Source: Pseudomonadota bacterium (GTDB lineage: Bacteria; Desulfobacterota; Binatia; UBA1149). From it: a stretch of DNA of 34,496 nt. Made by a program: the position numbers and the translations under genes. Below the pieces are notes generated by a model. That model was not told the origin of the DNA, did no database searches, and saw nothing but the letters and a program-made list of their open reading frames with translations. Location of the stretch: positions 1-34,496 of the forward strand of contig JACNKC010000088.1 of NCBI GenBank assembly GCA_014382245.1, written 5' to 3'. This document shows positions 7,894 to 14,714 of this stretch, in pieces (position 1 is the first letter of the stretch; each line of letters opens with the position of its first letter).

Positions 7894-9063
7894 ATGACAA
7901 CAAATGACGTGCGCGAGAAGCTGGCCGGGATAAAATACCCGGGGTTTACACGCGATATAGTGTCCTTCGGCGTGGTCAAGGAGATAGACCTTGACGACCG
8001 GCGGCTGCAGGTTCGATTGTCTATAGTTACCCGCGATGAAGAGGTCGCCGGGCGTATAGTTGCAGATGTTGAGCGGGTGCTCGAAGGGCTCGAAGGATTG
8101 CCTGCTCTCGACCTCGTGGTTGAGCGGGGGCAACAGGGCGAGGCCTCTGCCCAGGGCGATCAGCAAGCTGCCGAGCACGGGCATTCTCACGGGCATTCTC
8201 ACGGCGCCGCCGAAGCCCACGGCCCGGAGGGCATACCCGGGGTTGCCCACGTGGTGGCGGTCGCGAGCGGAAAAGGCGGGGTGGGCAAGTCGACGGTGGC
8301 GGCCAACCTTGCCCTGGCCCTGGCGGCGCGTGGCGAGCGAGTAGGCCTGCTCGATGCGGATATTTATGGCCCCAGCCAGCACCTGGTCATGGGCGTGCGT
8401 GACGAAGACCGCACGGGTCGCGATGAGCAGGGGCATTTTGTGCCGGTGGAGCGCCACGGCGTGAAGCTGGTTTCGATGGGCCTGTTCGTTGGCGAGGGCG
8501 ACGCCCTGGCCTGGCGCGGCCCGATGCTGACGCGCGCGCTCAAGCAGTTCATAGAAGAATCGGCCTGGGGAGAGCTGGACTACCTCGTGCTCGACCTGCC
8601 GCCGGGCACCGGTGACGTGCAGCTGACGCTTACCCGTGGACTCAAACTCGACGGTGGTGTGGTCGTCACCACGCCGCAGGACGTGGCTCTTGCCGACGTC
8701 GTGAGGGGAGTGAAGATGTTTGAGCAGGCCGGTACGCCGGTGTTGGGAGTGGTGGAAAACATGGCGCTGCACAGCTGCCCGTCCTGTGGCCACGAGACGC
8801 GGATTTTCGGTAGCGACGGTGCCGCGGCACTGGCGCGCAGCTCGGGCGTAGCGATGCTGGGCTCGGTGCCGCTGGACCGAAGTCTACGAGAGTCCTGTGA
8901 CAATGGGGTGCCGGTGGTCGTGGCCGACCCGGAGAGCGATACGGCAAAGATTTTTGAGTCAATGGCGGCAGCGGTGGTAGACAAGCTCGACGACGGCCAG
9001 AAGAGCGGGCAGGCCAACGGCTCGGGGAATGGTTCGATGGAGGGCGATAGCAGCAATGCCTGA
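7894..9063 (+). CDS. mrp: Mrp/NBP35-family Fe-S carrier ATPase with MIP18-like N-domain and His-rich linker
   Basis: The ATG at 7894 follows a strong purine-rich stretch (GGGGGAGAGGGCG), giving 389 residues. Residues ~1-80 resemble the MIP18 (FeS assembly) domain that precedes many bacterial Mrp proteins. A linker with 'HGHSHGHSHG' (95-104) follows. The P-loop ATPase domain begins with 'ASGKGGVGKST' (deviant Walker A, 125-135) and continues with 'LLDADIYGPS', 'LDLPPGTGDVQLT' and 'TTPQDVALADV'. Cys295 and Cys298 in 'SCPSCGHE' match the CxxC that binds a bridging Fe-S cluster between two subunits. Mrp proteins act in the cytoplasm as ATP-dependent Fe-S cluster carriers. The stop overlaps the next gene by 8 nt. 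The His-rich linker may bind Ni/Zn, which is inferred. Ile is encoded by ATA in 7 of 10 positions. Confidence 0.93.
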   Translation: MTTNDVREKLAGIKYPGFTRDIVSFGVVKEIDLDDRRLQVRLSIVTRDEEVAGRIVADVERVLEGLEGLPALDLVVERGQQGEASAQGDQQAAEHGHSHGHSHGAAEAHGPEGIPGVAHVVAVASGKGGVGKSTVAANLALALAARGERVGLLDADIYGPSQHLVMGVRDEDRTGRDEQGHFVPVERHGVKLVSMGLFVGEGDALAWRGPMLTRALKQFIEESAWGELDYLVLDLPPGTGDVQLTLTRGLKLDGGVVVTTPQDVALADVVRGVKMFEQAGTPVLGVVENMALHSCPSCGHETRIFGSDGAAALARSSGVAMLGSVPLDRSLRESCDNGVPVVVADPESDTAKIFESMAAAVVDKLDDGQKSGQANGSGNGSMEGDSSNA

Positions 9064-10204
9064 CAACGCAGCCAGCCAGGCGGGGGCTCAGAAAGGGGCC
9101 GCGCAGAAAACAGGCCAGGAAAAGGTCGTGCAGCAACTGCCCGGCGTCGACCACATAGTGGCCGTAAGCTCGGCCAAGGGTGGCGTAGGCAAGTCCACCG
9201 TGGCCGTTAACCTGGCGGCGGCCATGGCCGGGCGGGGGCTGCGCGTCGGTTTCGCCGATCTCGACATCTACGGACCGAGCGCGCCGGTGATGCTGGGCCT
9301 GCTCGAGCGGCCGCGTCCCGAGGGCGAACTCGTCAAGCCCCTGCAGGTGCACGGCATGAAGGTGATCTCGATGGGGTTTTTCCTTGACGAGGATTCACCC
9401 GTGCTCTGGCGCGGGCCGCTGGTGATGAGCGCCACGAGGCAGTTTCTGAGGGGCGTGGCCTGGGGCGAGCTCGATTGCCTGCTGCTCGACTTGCCGCCGG
9501 GCACAGGCGACATCCAGCTCACGGTCGCCCAGGAAGTGCCGCTTGACGGTGTAGTCATCGTCACCACGCCGCAGGACCTGGCCCTGGCAGACGTCGCCCG
9601 CGGCGTTTCATTGCTCAACAGGCTCAACGCTCCCATGCTCGGCATGGTGCAGAATATGAGCGGTATAGTGTGCGCCGACTGCGGGCACGTGGACCCGGTG
9701 TTCGGCGAGAGGGGAGCCGAGCAGACCGCGCGCACGCTTGGCGTGCCACTGCTGGCCGAGTTGCCGCTGGAGCCCGAAGTCTGCCAGAGCGGAGACGCGG
9801 GTGTGCCCCTGGTAATTTCTCATCCCGAAAGCGAGGTCGCCGGCCGCTTTGTTGCGCTTGCCGACAAGCTGGGCGAATTGCTCGAAGCGGGGCCCGAAAT
9901 GAGTGGCCCCCAGCCGGCCAGCGTGGAGCACGACAACGACAGCGGGCTGCTCACGGTAGCCTGGCAGGACGGCAGCTCGGACAGCTACCGTCTCGAGGGT
10001 CTGCGAGGCTGGTGTCCCTGCGCCCAGTGCCAGGGGCACAGCAACGAGATAACCTTCGTGGCTGGCGGCGCGACCCGGCTCGAAGGCATAGAGGGGGTTG
10101 GCCGCTACGCGCTCAGGTTGCGCTGGGCCGACGGGCACGACACCGGCATGTACTCCTTCGATTACCTCAAGGAGCTGGCAGACTACGCTGAGTGCCAGAT
10201 CTGA
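9056..10204 (+). CDS. mrp: Second Mrp/NBP35-family ATPase with C-terminal DUF971 domain
   Basis: The ATG at 9056 overlaps the upstream mrp stop by 8 nt, giving 382 residues. The N-terminus lacks the MIP18-like domain; after ~32 low-complexity residues the P-loop 'SSAKGGVGKST' (38-48) starts the ATPase domain, with 'FADLDIYGPS', 'LLLDLPPGTGDIQLT' and 'TTPQDLALADV'. Cys206 and Cys209 in 'VCADCGH' form the conserved CxxC. From about residue 290 a DUF971 (gamma-butyrobetaine hydroxylase N-like) domain is fused: 'LEGLRGWCPCAQCQG' with a C-x-C-x2-C cluster (320, 322, 325) and 'RYALRLRWADGHDTGMYS'. DUF971 domains are often linked to Fe-S proteins, so this looks like a specialised paralogue that could form heterodimers with the first Mrp; that is inferred. 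The stop codon lies inside a 14 bp tandem repeat. Confidence 0.92.
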   Translation: MPDNAASQAGAQKGAAQKTGQEKVVQQLPGVDHIVAVSSAKGGVGKSTVAVNLAAAMAGRGLRVGFADLDIYGPSAPVMLGLLERPRPEGELVKPLQVHGMKVISMGFFLDEDSPVLWRGPLVMSATRQFLRGVAWGELDCLLLDLPPGTGDIQLTVAQEVPLDGVVIVTTPQDLALADVARGVSLLNRLNAPMLGMVQNMSGIVCADCGHVDPVFGERGAEQTARTLGVPLLAELPLEPEVCQSGDAGVPLVISHPESEVAGRFVALADKLGELLEAGPEMSGPQPASVEHDNDSGLLTVAWQDGSSDSYRLEGLRGWCPCAQCQGHSNEITFVAGGATRLEGIEGVGRYALRLRWADGHDTGMYSFDYLKELADYAECQI

Positions 10205-10240
10205 GTTACCAGATCTGAGTTACCAGATCTGAGTTACCAG
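10195..10240 (+). repeat. Three tandem 14 bp repeats spanning the mrp stop codon
   Basis: The unit CCAGATCTGAGTTA occurs three times without mismatch (10195-10208, 10209-10222, 10223-10236), followed by a partial CCAG. The first copy contains the TGA stop of the upstream gene at 10202. Because 14 is not a multiple of three, the TGAs at 10202, 10216 and 10230 fall in all three frames. It looks like a slippage or duplication product. Confidence 0.9.
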
Positions 10241-10256
10241 CCCGGGTAGCGTCGGC

Positions 10257-11129
10257 TCAGACTTCGGGTTCTTCCCACCAGGGGTAGAAGTCGGGAAGGT
10301 CGCTCCACGCGCTCATGCTGAACTCAGCGGGTCGCTTGGCCAGGAAGGCCTCTACCCCCTCGCGGCAGTCAGCCCCGCGACCGGCCCACCAGATGCATTT
10401 TGAATCGACGAGGTGGGCTTCCTGCGGCGAGGCCTGCCCGAGTCCGTGCCACATCAGCGCGCGCGCCAGAGCCACCGACACAGCCGACGTGTTGTCGGCT
10501 ATCTCGCGCGCTATCTCAGTTGCTTTTGCCAGCACCTGGTCAGCGGGCAGCAGGTAGTTGAACAAGCCCGAACCGGATTCGTCGCCTGCTCGAAACACGC
10601 GCCCGGTCACTGCCCACTCGGTGGCCTTGGCTATGCCCACTATCCTGGGCAGGAACCAGGACGAACAGGCTTCGGGTACGATGCCACGGCGAGCAAATAC
10701 GAAACCTATCTTGGCGTCTTCGGCTGCTACCCTGATGTCCATCGGCAGAGTCATGGTTATGCCCACGCCCACCGCGGGGCCGTTGATGGCGGCGATGACA
10801 GGCTTGCGGCAGCGGTGGATGGCCAGGGTAACGCGCCCGCCGCCGTCGCGATGGGCGTCGAGCCCCCCGGTTTCGCCGTGGGCCTCCGAATCAAAGGTGG
10901 ATCCGCCCGTGGACAGGTCAGCACCAGCGCAGAAGGCGCGGCCTTCACCGGTTACGACCACCGCTCGCACGGAGTCGTCCCGGTCCACCTGCTCGAAGAG
11001 GCCCAGCAGCTCGTCCATCATGCGAGGGGTGAAGGCGTTGAGCCGTTCGGGGCGCGAAAGGGTAATCGTGGCCACGCCCTTGTCGACGGCGTAGTTACTG
11101 TGCTTGAGCTCGAGTTTTTTGTTTTCCAT
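10257..11129 (-). CDS. Enoyl-CoA hydratase/isomerase (crotonase) family protein
   Basis: The ATG at 11129 ('MENKKLELKH') is chosen as the family-like start, giving 290 residues; the frame extends 25 codons further upstream without crotonase features. Crotonase motifs are clear: 'ITLSRPERLNAFTPRM' (22-37), the first oxyanion-hole loop 'AFCAGADL' (65-72) and the second 'AAINGPAVGVGITMTLPMDI' (113-132). Glu153 in 'GIVPEACSSWFLPR' corresponds to one hydratase catalytic glutamate, while the position of the other reads differently, so isomerase or hydratase activity cannot be separated. A Gly/His-rich insert follows the first oxyanion loop (residues ~73-98). It probably acts on a CoA thioester in beta-oxidation-like degradation. 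It is a single gene, convergent with mrp and divergent from the secreted-protein pair. Confidence 0.88.
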   Translation of the reverse strand: MENKKLELKHSNYAVDKGVATITLSRPERLNAFTPRMMDELLGLFEQVDRDDSVRAVVVTGEGRAFCAGADLSTGGSTFDSEAHGETGGLDAHRDGGGRVTLAIHRCRKPVIAAINGPAVGVGITMTLPMDIRVAAEDAKIGFVFARRGIVPEACSSWFLPRIVGIAKATEWAVTGRVFRAGDESGSGLFNYLLPADQVLAKATEIAREIADNTSAVSVALARALMWHGLGQASPQEAHLVDSKCIWWAGRGADCREGVEAFLAKRPAEFSMSAWSDLPDFYPWWEEPEV

Positions 11130-11300
11130 AGCCCAAGGTTTCGCACCGAGGCGGCAGTTTTGCAATCCTGTTGGCCGCTGCAAAAGCGATAGCGCACTGC
11201 ACAAAAACGGCAGGTTTCGGGTGGTGCTGCGCCCGCGGTGTCTGATAGTCTAGGCTCGTGCCAGGGTCCGCAGGCGGCCCAGGCCCAGGAGGAGGCAGTC

Positions 11301-11678
11301 GTGAAGCAAGGCAGGGCGTTGTTCAAATTCAAGTCTGGTAAGTTGCGCGGGGTCCTGGGCCTGGTCTGCGCGGGGCTGTTGTTATCGAGCCTGGCCGCGG
11401 CCCAGACGGTGACCATCGATCCCGACACGGGTGACTTCATCGACCCACAGGCTGCCGAGCAACCGGCCCGCGGACAGTCTACCGGCGGCAACAGCGCGCC
11501 CGTGGCATCGGCGCTGTCGAGCTACCACGGTGATCTCGTGGCCCTGCCCAGTCCCACGCCCGGGGGTGGCATGATGGTCGACCTCAGGGGGCGTTTTCAG
11601 CAGGTCATGAAGGCAACGATCGGACCGGACGGAACCCCGGCGGTACATTGTGAGCCAGCGACGGGTGAGGGGCGCTGA
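11301..11678 (+). CDS. Small exported protein of unknown function, partner of the downstream zincin
   Basis: The GTG at 11301 is preceded by a strong ribosome binding site (AGGAGGCA, 11287-11294), giving 125 residues; an upstream in-frame start at 11238 lacks such a site. A signal peptide is evident: 'KFKSGKLRG' followed by 'VLGLVCAGLLLSSLAAAQ'. The mature protein is about 90 residues, with 'TVTIDPDTGDFIDPQ' at its start, a low-complexity Ser/Pro/Gly middle and a conserved-looking 'GGGMMVDLRGRFQQVMKATI' before the end. I recall similar 'MVDLRGRFQ' ends in other small exported bacterial proteins, without known function. The stop is one base before the GTG of the secreted zincin, so the two are co-expressed. 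It could be a chaperone, inhibitor or accessory subunit of that protease; this is speculation. Confidence 0.75.
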   Translation: MKQGRALFKFKSGKLRGVLGLVCAGLLLSSLAAAQTVTIDPDTGDFIDPQAAEQPARGQSTGGNSAPVASALSSYHGDLVALPSPTPGGGMMVDLRGRFQQVMKATIGPDGTPAVHCEPATGEGR

Positions 11679-11679
11679 C

Positions 11680-12885
11680 GTGCGACGGGGGTTGCTTGTC
11701 CTGGTCTGCCTGTTGTTTCTGTCGGCGGCATCTCCGGCCGCGGCCGCAACCATAACCGTGGTAAACAACGATGACCCGGGAGAGGGATTCAACGACCCGA
11801 CGCCGGGGGCGCCCATAGGCGGCAACCCTGGTACCACCCTCGGCGCGCTCAGGCTCAACGCCCTGCAGCGGGCCTGCGATCTCTGGGGCGCTCGCTTGCA
11901 GAGCAGCGTCGAGATCAGGGTGGGGGCCGTATTTGATCCCATCGGGGGTTCGGCGAGTAGTGCTACCCTGGGGTTTGCCGGCCCCACCACCGGTTTTATT
12001 AATTTTACCAACGCGCCGCGCGCGGGCACGATCTACCCGGTGCCATTGGCTAACAGTCTTGCCGGTTCGGATATTCACCCTGGGGCAGACGACATATCGG
12101 CTACCTTCAACAGCGATGTAGACGGCCCCATAGTGCTGGGCCCCACCGACTTCTACTACGGTTTTGACGGCCTGCCTGGCAGCGACGTGGACTTTATCAC
12201 GGTGGCTTTGCACGAGCTCGGCCACGGCCTGGGTTTTCTTACTTTCGTCGATGTCAGCACCGGGGCGAAAAACAGCGGCCTTGACGACGCCTACATGCTC
12301 AACCTCGAAGACCACAGCAGCGGCCTGGGCTGGCCGGTGATGACCAACGGCGAGCGCGTGGCCTCGGCGGTTGACCAGGGCGATCTGCACTGGACGGGCC
12401 CGGCGGCCCGCGCGGCGACCACTGGCCTGTCTGCCGGTACCCACGCGGGCAGCGGCCACGTGCTCATGTACGCGCCCAGCCCGCTGCAGCTCGGTTCGTC
12501 GGTGTCACACTGGAGTCTCGACCTGGCGCCCAACGAGTTGATGGAGCCGAGTTATTCCGGGGCCAACCGCGATCTCGAAATAACCCTGGCCGCCTTCGAG
12601 GACCTGGGCTGGCTGATCATAGCCGGTGCGACAACGACAACCACGACCACCAGCACGACGACTACTACGCTGCCACCCGGGGTCTGCGGTGCGCCCGTGA
12701 CCGAGAGTTTTCCGCCCTCTGCTTCCGACGCGCTGTCCATATTGCAGACCGCTGTGGGTATGAGCAGTTGCGCACTGTGTATCTGCGACGTGGATTCGGG
12801 CGGTTCGGTGGCCGCGTCAGACGCTCTGCGTGTTCTGCAGCGCGCCGTGGGTCTGTCGGTAACGCTCGTCTGCCCGGCCTGCTGA
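11680..12885 (+). CDS. Secreted zincin-like metalloprotease with Thr linker and dockerin-like C-terminus
   Basis: The GTG at 11680, one base after the previous stop and behind GAGGGG, opens a compact signal peptide ('RRGLLVLVCLLFLSAASPAAA'), giving 401 residues; an in-frame GTG at 11650 is the alternative. The zinc motif 'HELGHGLGF' is at 178-186. A later His277 in 'SSVSHWS', followed by 'NELMEP', is placed like the third zinc ligand and Met-turn of leishmanolysin-type (M8) metzincins, in which a long insert separates HExxH from the third His. After residue ~315 comes a Thr-rich linker (12631-12669), then a dockerin-like module whose second loop 'DVDSGGSVAASD' is intact while the first is degenerate. 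The product is probably an extracellular protease tethered through its C-terminus. It is clearly paralogous to the N-terminal part of the large protein starting at 30422. Confidence 0.85.
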   Translation: MRRGLLVLVCLLFLSAASPAAAATITVVNNDDPGEGFNDPTPGAPIGGNPGTTLGALRLNALQRACDLWGARLQSSVEIRVGAVFDPIGGSASSATLGFAGPTTGFINFTNAPRAGTIYPVPLANSLAGSDIHPGADDISATFNSDVDGPIVLGPTDFYYGFDGLPGSDVDFITVALHELGHGLGFLTFVDVSTGAKNSGLDDAYMLNLEDHSSGLGWPVMTNGERVASAVDQGDLHWTGPAARAATTGLSAGTHAGSGHVLMYAPSPLQLGSSVSHWSLDLAPNELMEPSYSGANRDLEITLAAFEDLGWLIIAGATTTTTTTSTTTTTLPPGVCGAPVTESFPPSASDALSILQTAVGMSSCALCICDVDSGGSVAASDALRVLQRAVGLSVTLVCPAC

Positions 12886-12905
12886 GTAGCGCGGGGGCCG
12901 AAAGT

Positions 12906-14210
12906 TCAGTCGAGTCGGCTGATGTCTTCGAGTTCGCGGCCGCGGGTTTCCGGCAGGCGCAGCAGCACCAGGCCCCCTAGCGCCACCGTGAGCGAAATCC
13001 AGGCCGCGGCCGAGGCTATCTCCTCCGCGTTGTCGCTGCCCATTCCCAGCAGCAGGAGGCCCAGTGTCCATCCCAGGGTCTGTACCGACACCGTCCAGCC
13101 CGAGGCCGTGCTGCGAAACGAGGTGGGAAACAACTCTGTTGATACAGCGCGCAGTATCACCGAGCCGGCCGTGCCGCAGAACACGATGAAGATGTAGGCA
13201 ATCGGCAAAGCGGCACCGCCGGGTCCGCGGTAGAACAGCCACGCGGCGGCAGGGTAGAGCAGGAAGAACAGCGCGCCCACTATTCTGCGGCCGTGCTTGT
13301 CGCCCTGTTTGCCGGCGACGATGTTGCCGATTATGCCTACCATTCCACCGGCGATGACCATGAACGAATACTGTCCGGGCGACCAGCCGTGCAGTTTCTG
13401 CACGATGTAGGAAGTGAACTGGAATACGCTCACCTCGCCGGTAGCAACCAGCAGGCTGGTCAGGCCCACGAGCGCTGTGCGGCCCGGGAACGCGGTGGCC
13501 AGGTCGATCACCGGCTGCAGGGCGTCGCGCCACCTGTGGTCGGTGTCAGCCGCGGAGGCCTTACCGGAGGCGAGCTGGTTGGCGACAAAGCGACCCGTCT
13601 CGGGCAGGTTGCGGCTGAACATGGGCAGCAGGAGTACGGGAAGTATTCCCATCGCGTAGAGGCTGCGCCAGCCGAAAGGCAGCACGTCGATGAAGGCGAA
13701 GCCGAGCGCGCCCAGTCCGTGACCGAAAGCCGCCAGCGCCGCCGTCATGCCTATGCCCCAGCCGCGGTGCTCGGCCGGAAACTCCTCGGCAATCAGCACC
13801 ATGCCTATGGCCACGCCGGCAAGAAGGAAGGTGCGTGTGAACATCTGCGCTGCGACAAAGTGGGCCGGCGTCTGGGAAAACGCGGTCAGGAAGGTTCCCA
13901 CGCTGAAGCCGACCACCGTGGCCAGGAACACCGGGCGGCGGCCTATGCGGTCGGCCACCGGCACCACGGCCAGGGCTGGCAGGCCGCCTATTCTCACAAG
14001 TCCGAGCAGGCCGCCCATCTTGTCTTCGTCCATGCCCACGCCTTCAGCGATGTGCTTGAGCGCCGAGGTGATTATCGAAAGGTCGTAGCCTTCGAACAGC
14101 AGGGCCAGCGAGACCACCCCCAGCAACTTGATGTGCCGTTCTTCGAGCGGTGGCAGGCGCCCGAGGAAGTGAGGGATCCACCAGGGACGCTTGGCGGCGG
14201 CAGCGCTCAC
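12906..14210 (-). CDS. MFS transporter (sugar/aromatic-acid symporter type)
   Basis: This 434-residue protein has the usual 12-helix pattern of the major facilitator superfamily. The loop 2-3 signature is present as 'VADRIGRRPVF', with 'GYDLSIITSALKHI' in helix 1 and 'EEFPAEHRGWGIG' after helix 4. The second half has 'LFPTSFRSTASGW', matching the repeated loop of metabolite:H+ symporters. The last residues 'LPETRGRELEDI' are the ending typical of the sugar-porter/aromatic-acid symporter branch. It should import or export a small organic solute across the inner membrane; the substrate is not readable. The GTG start at 14210 overlaps the Rieske gene stop by 4 nt (GTGA), so both are translated from one message. 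Confidence 0.88.
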   Translation of the reverse strand: MSAAAAKRPWWIPHFLGRLPPLEERHIKLLGVVSLALLFEGYDLSIITSALKHIAEGVGMDEDKMGGLLGLVRIGGLPALAVVPVADRIGRRPVFLATVVGFSVGTFLTAFSQTPAHFVAAQMFTRTFLLAGVAIGMVLIAEEFPAEHRGWGIGMTAALAAFGHGLGALGFAFIDVLPFGWRSLYAMGILPVLLLPMFSRNLPETGRFVANQLASGKASAADTDHRWRDALQPVIDLATAFPGRTALVGLTSLLVATGEVSVFQFTSYIVQKLHGWSPGQYSFMVIAGGMVGIIGNIVAGKQGDKHGRRIVGALFFLLYPAAAWLFYRGPGGAALPIAYIFIVFCGTAGSVILRAVSTELFPTSFRSTASGWTVSVQTLGWTLGLLLLGMGSDNAEEIASAAAWISLTVALGGLVLLRLPETRGRELEDISRLD

Positions 14211-14593
14211 GAAAGGGGGGGGAGCTCCACTATCGCAACGCCGTTTTCTTCAACAACGGGCAGTGCCTCAAGGCTTTTTCCCGAGGGCGGCCCGGCTACG
14301 CACAGGCCGGTGGCCGGTTCGTACAGGGCCCCGTGCGTGGCGCAGACTATCCAGCAACGGTCGTTTGAAAGAAACCGGTTTTCGACCCAGTCGAGCGTGG
14401 TGGGTATGTGTCGGCAGCGGTTGCGGTAAGCCAGCAGGCGGCCTTCGTGCCGCAGCAGGAAAGCCGGCGCGAGGATGCTTTTATCCCCGGTATCGCCCTC
14501 CGGGGGTGGTGCTGTCTCGGTAAAAGAAAAGGCAAGAGTCTCGCCTTCGGCCAGTTTCGAGGCTGCTTCTATGCTCATGGTGCGCGGAGCCAT
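14207..14593 (-). CDS. Rieske [2Fe-2S] ferredoxin-like protein
   Basis: This protein of up to 128 residues has the two Rieske cluster boxes: Cys60-x-His62 ('CRHIPTTLDW') and Cys84-x2-His87 ('CATHGALYEPATGLCVAGP'). The spacing and the final 'GKSLEALPV' strand are those of stand-alone Rieske ferredoxins such as those of aromatic dioxygenase systems. It would carry electrons in the cytoplasm. Two starts are possible: ATG at 14593 or ATG at 14578 ('MSIEAASKL'); neither has a clear ribosome binding site. It is the first gene of a two-gene operon with the MFS transporter. No oxygenase subunit is found in the window, so the electron acceptor is unknown. A degradative or detoxifying oxygenase partner elsewhere is inferred. 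Confidence 0.88.
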   Translation of the reverse strand: MAPRTMSIEAASKLAEGETLAFSFTETAPPPEGDTGDKSILAPAFLLRHEGRLLAYRNRCRHIPTTLDWVENRFLSNDRCWIVCATHGALYEPATGLCVAGPPSGKSLEALPVVEENGVAIVELPPLS

Positions 14594-14714
14594 CCGCGCA
14601 GACTACCAGTGGTGGCTTGGCCGGGCTACTGCACCCGGTCTAGCGGGGCTGGAGTTGGGGGTGGTTTTCGTGCTAAACAGGGCCTCCGGTGTTGCCCGGG
14701 GGAGGACTTCGCTT

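Noticed and set aside
7648-8793. Upstream extension of the minus-strand dockerin reading frame to 883 codons
   Set aside because: The extension is antisense to the first mrp gene and has no domain features; the signal peptide at 7647 marks the true start.
12631-12669. ACN-rich microsatellite-like run
   Set aside because: It encodes the Thr-rich linker of the secreted zincin in frame, an ordinary interdomain linker.
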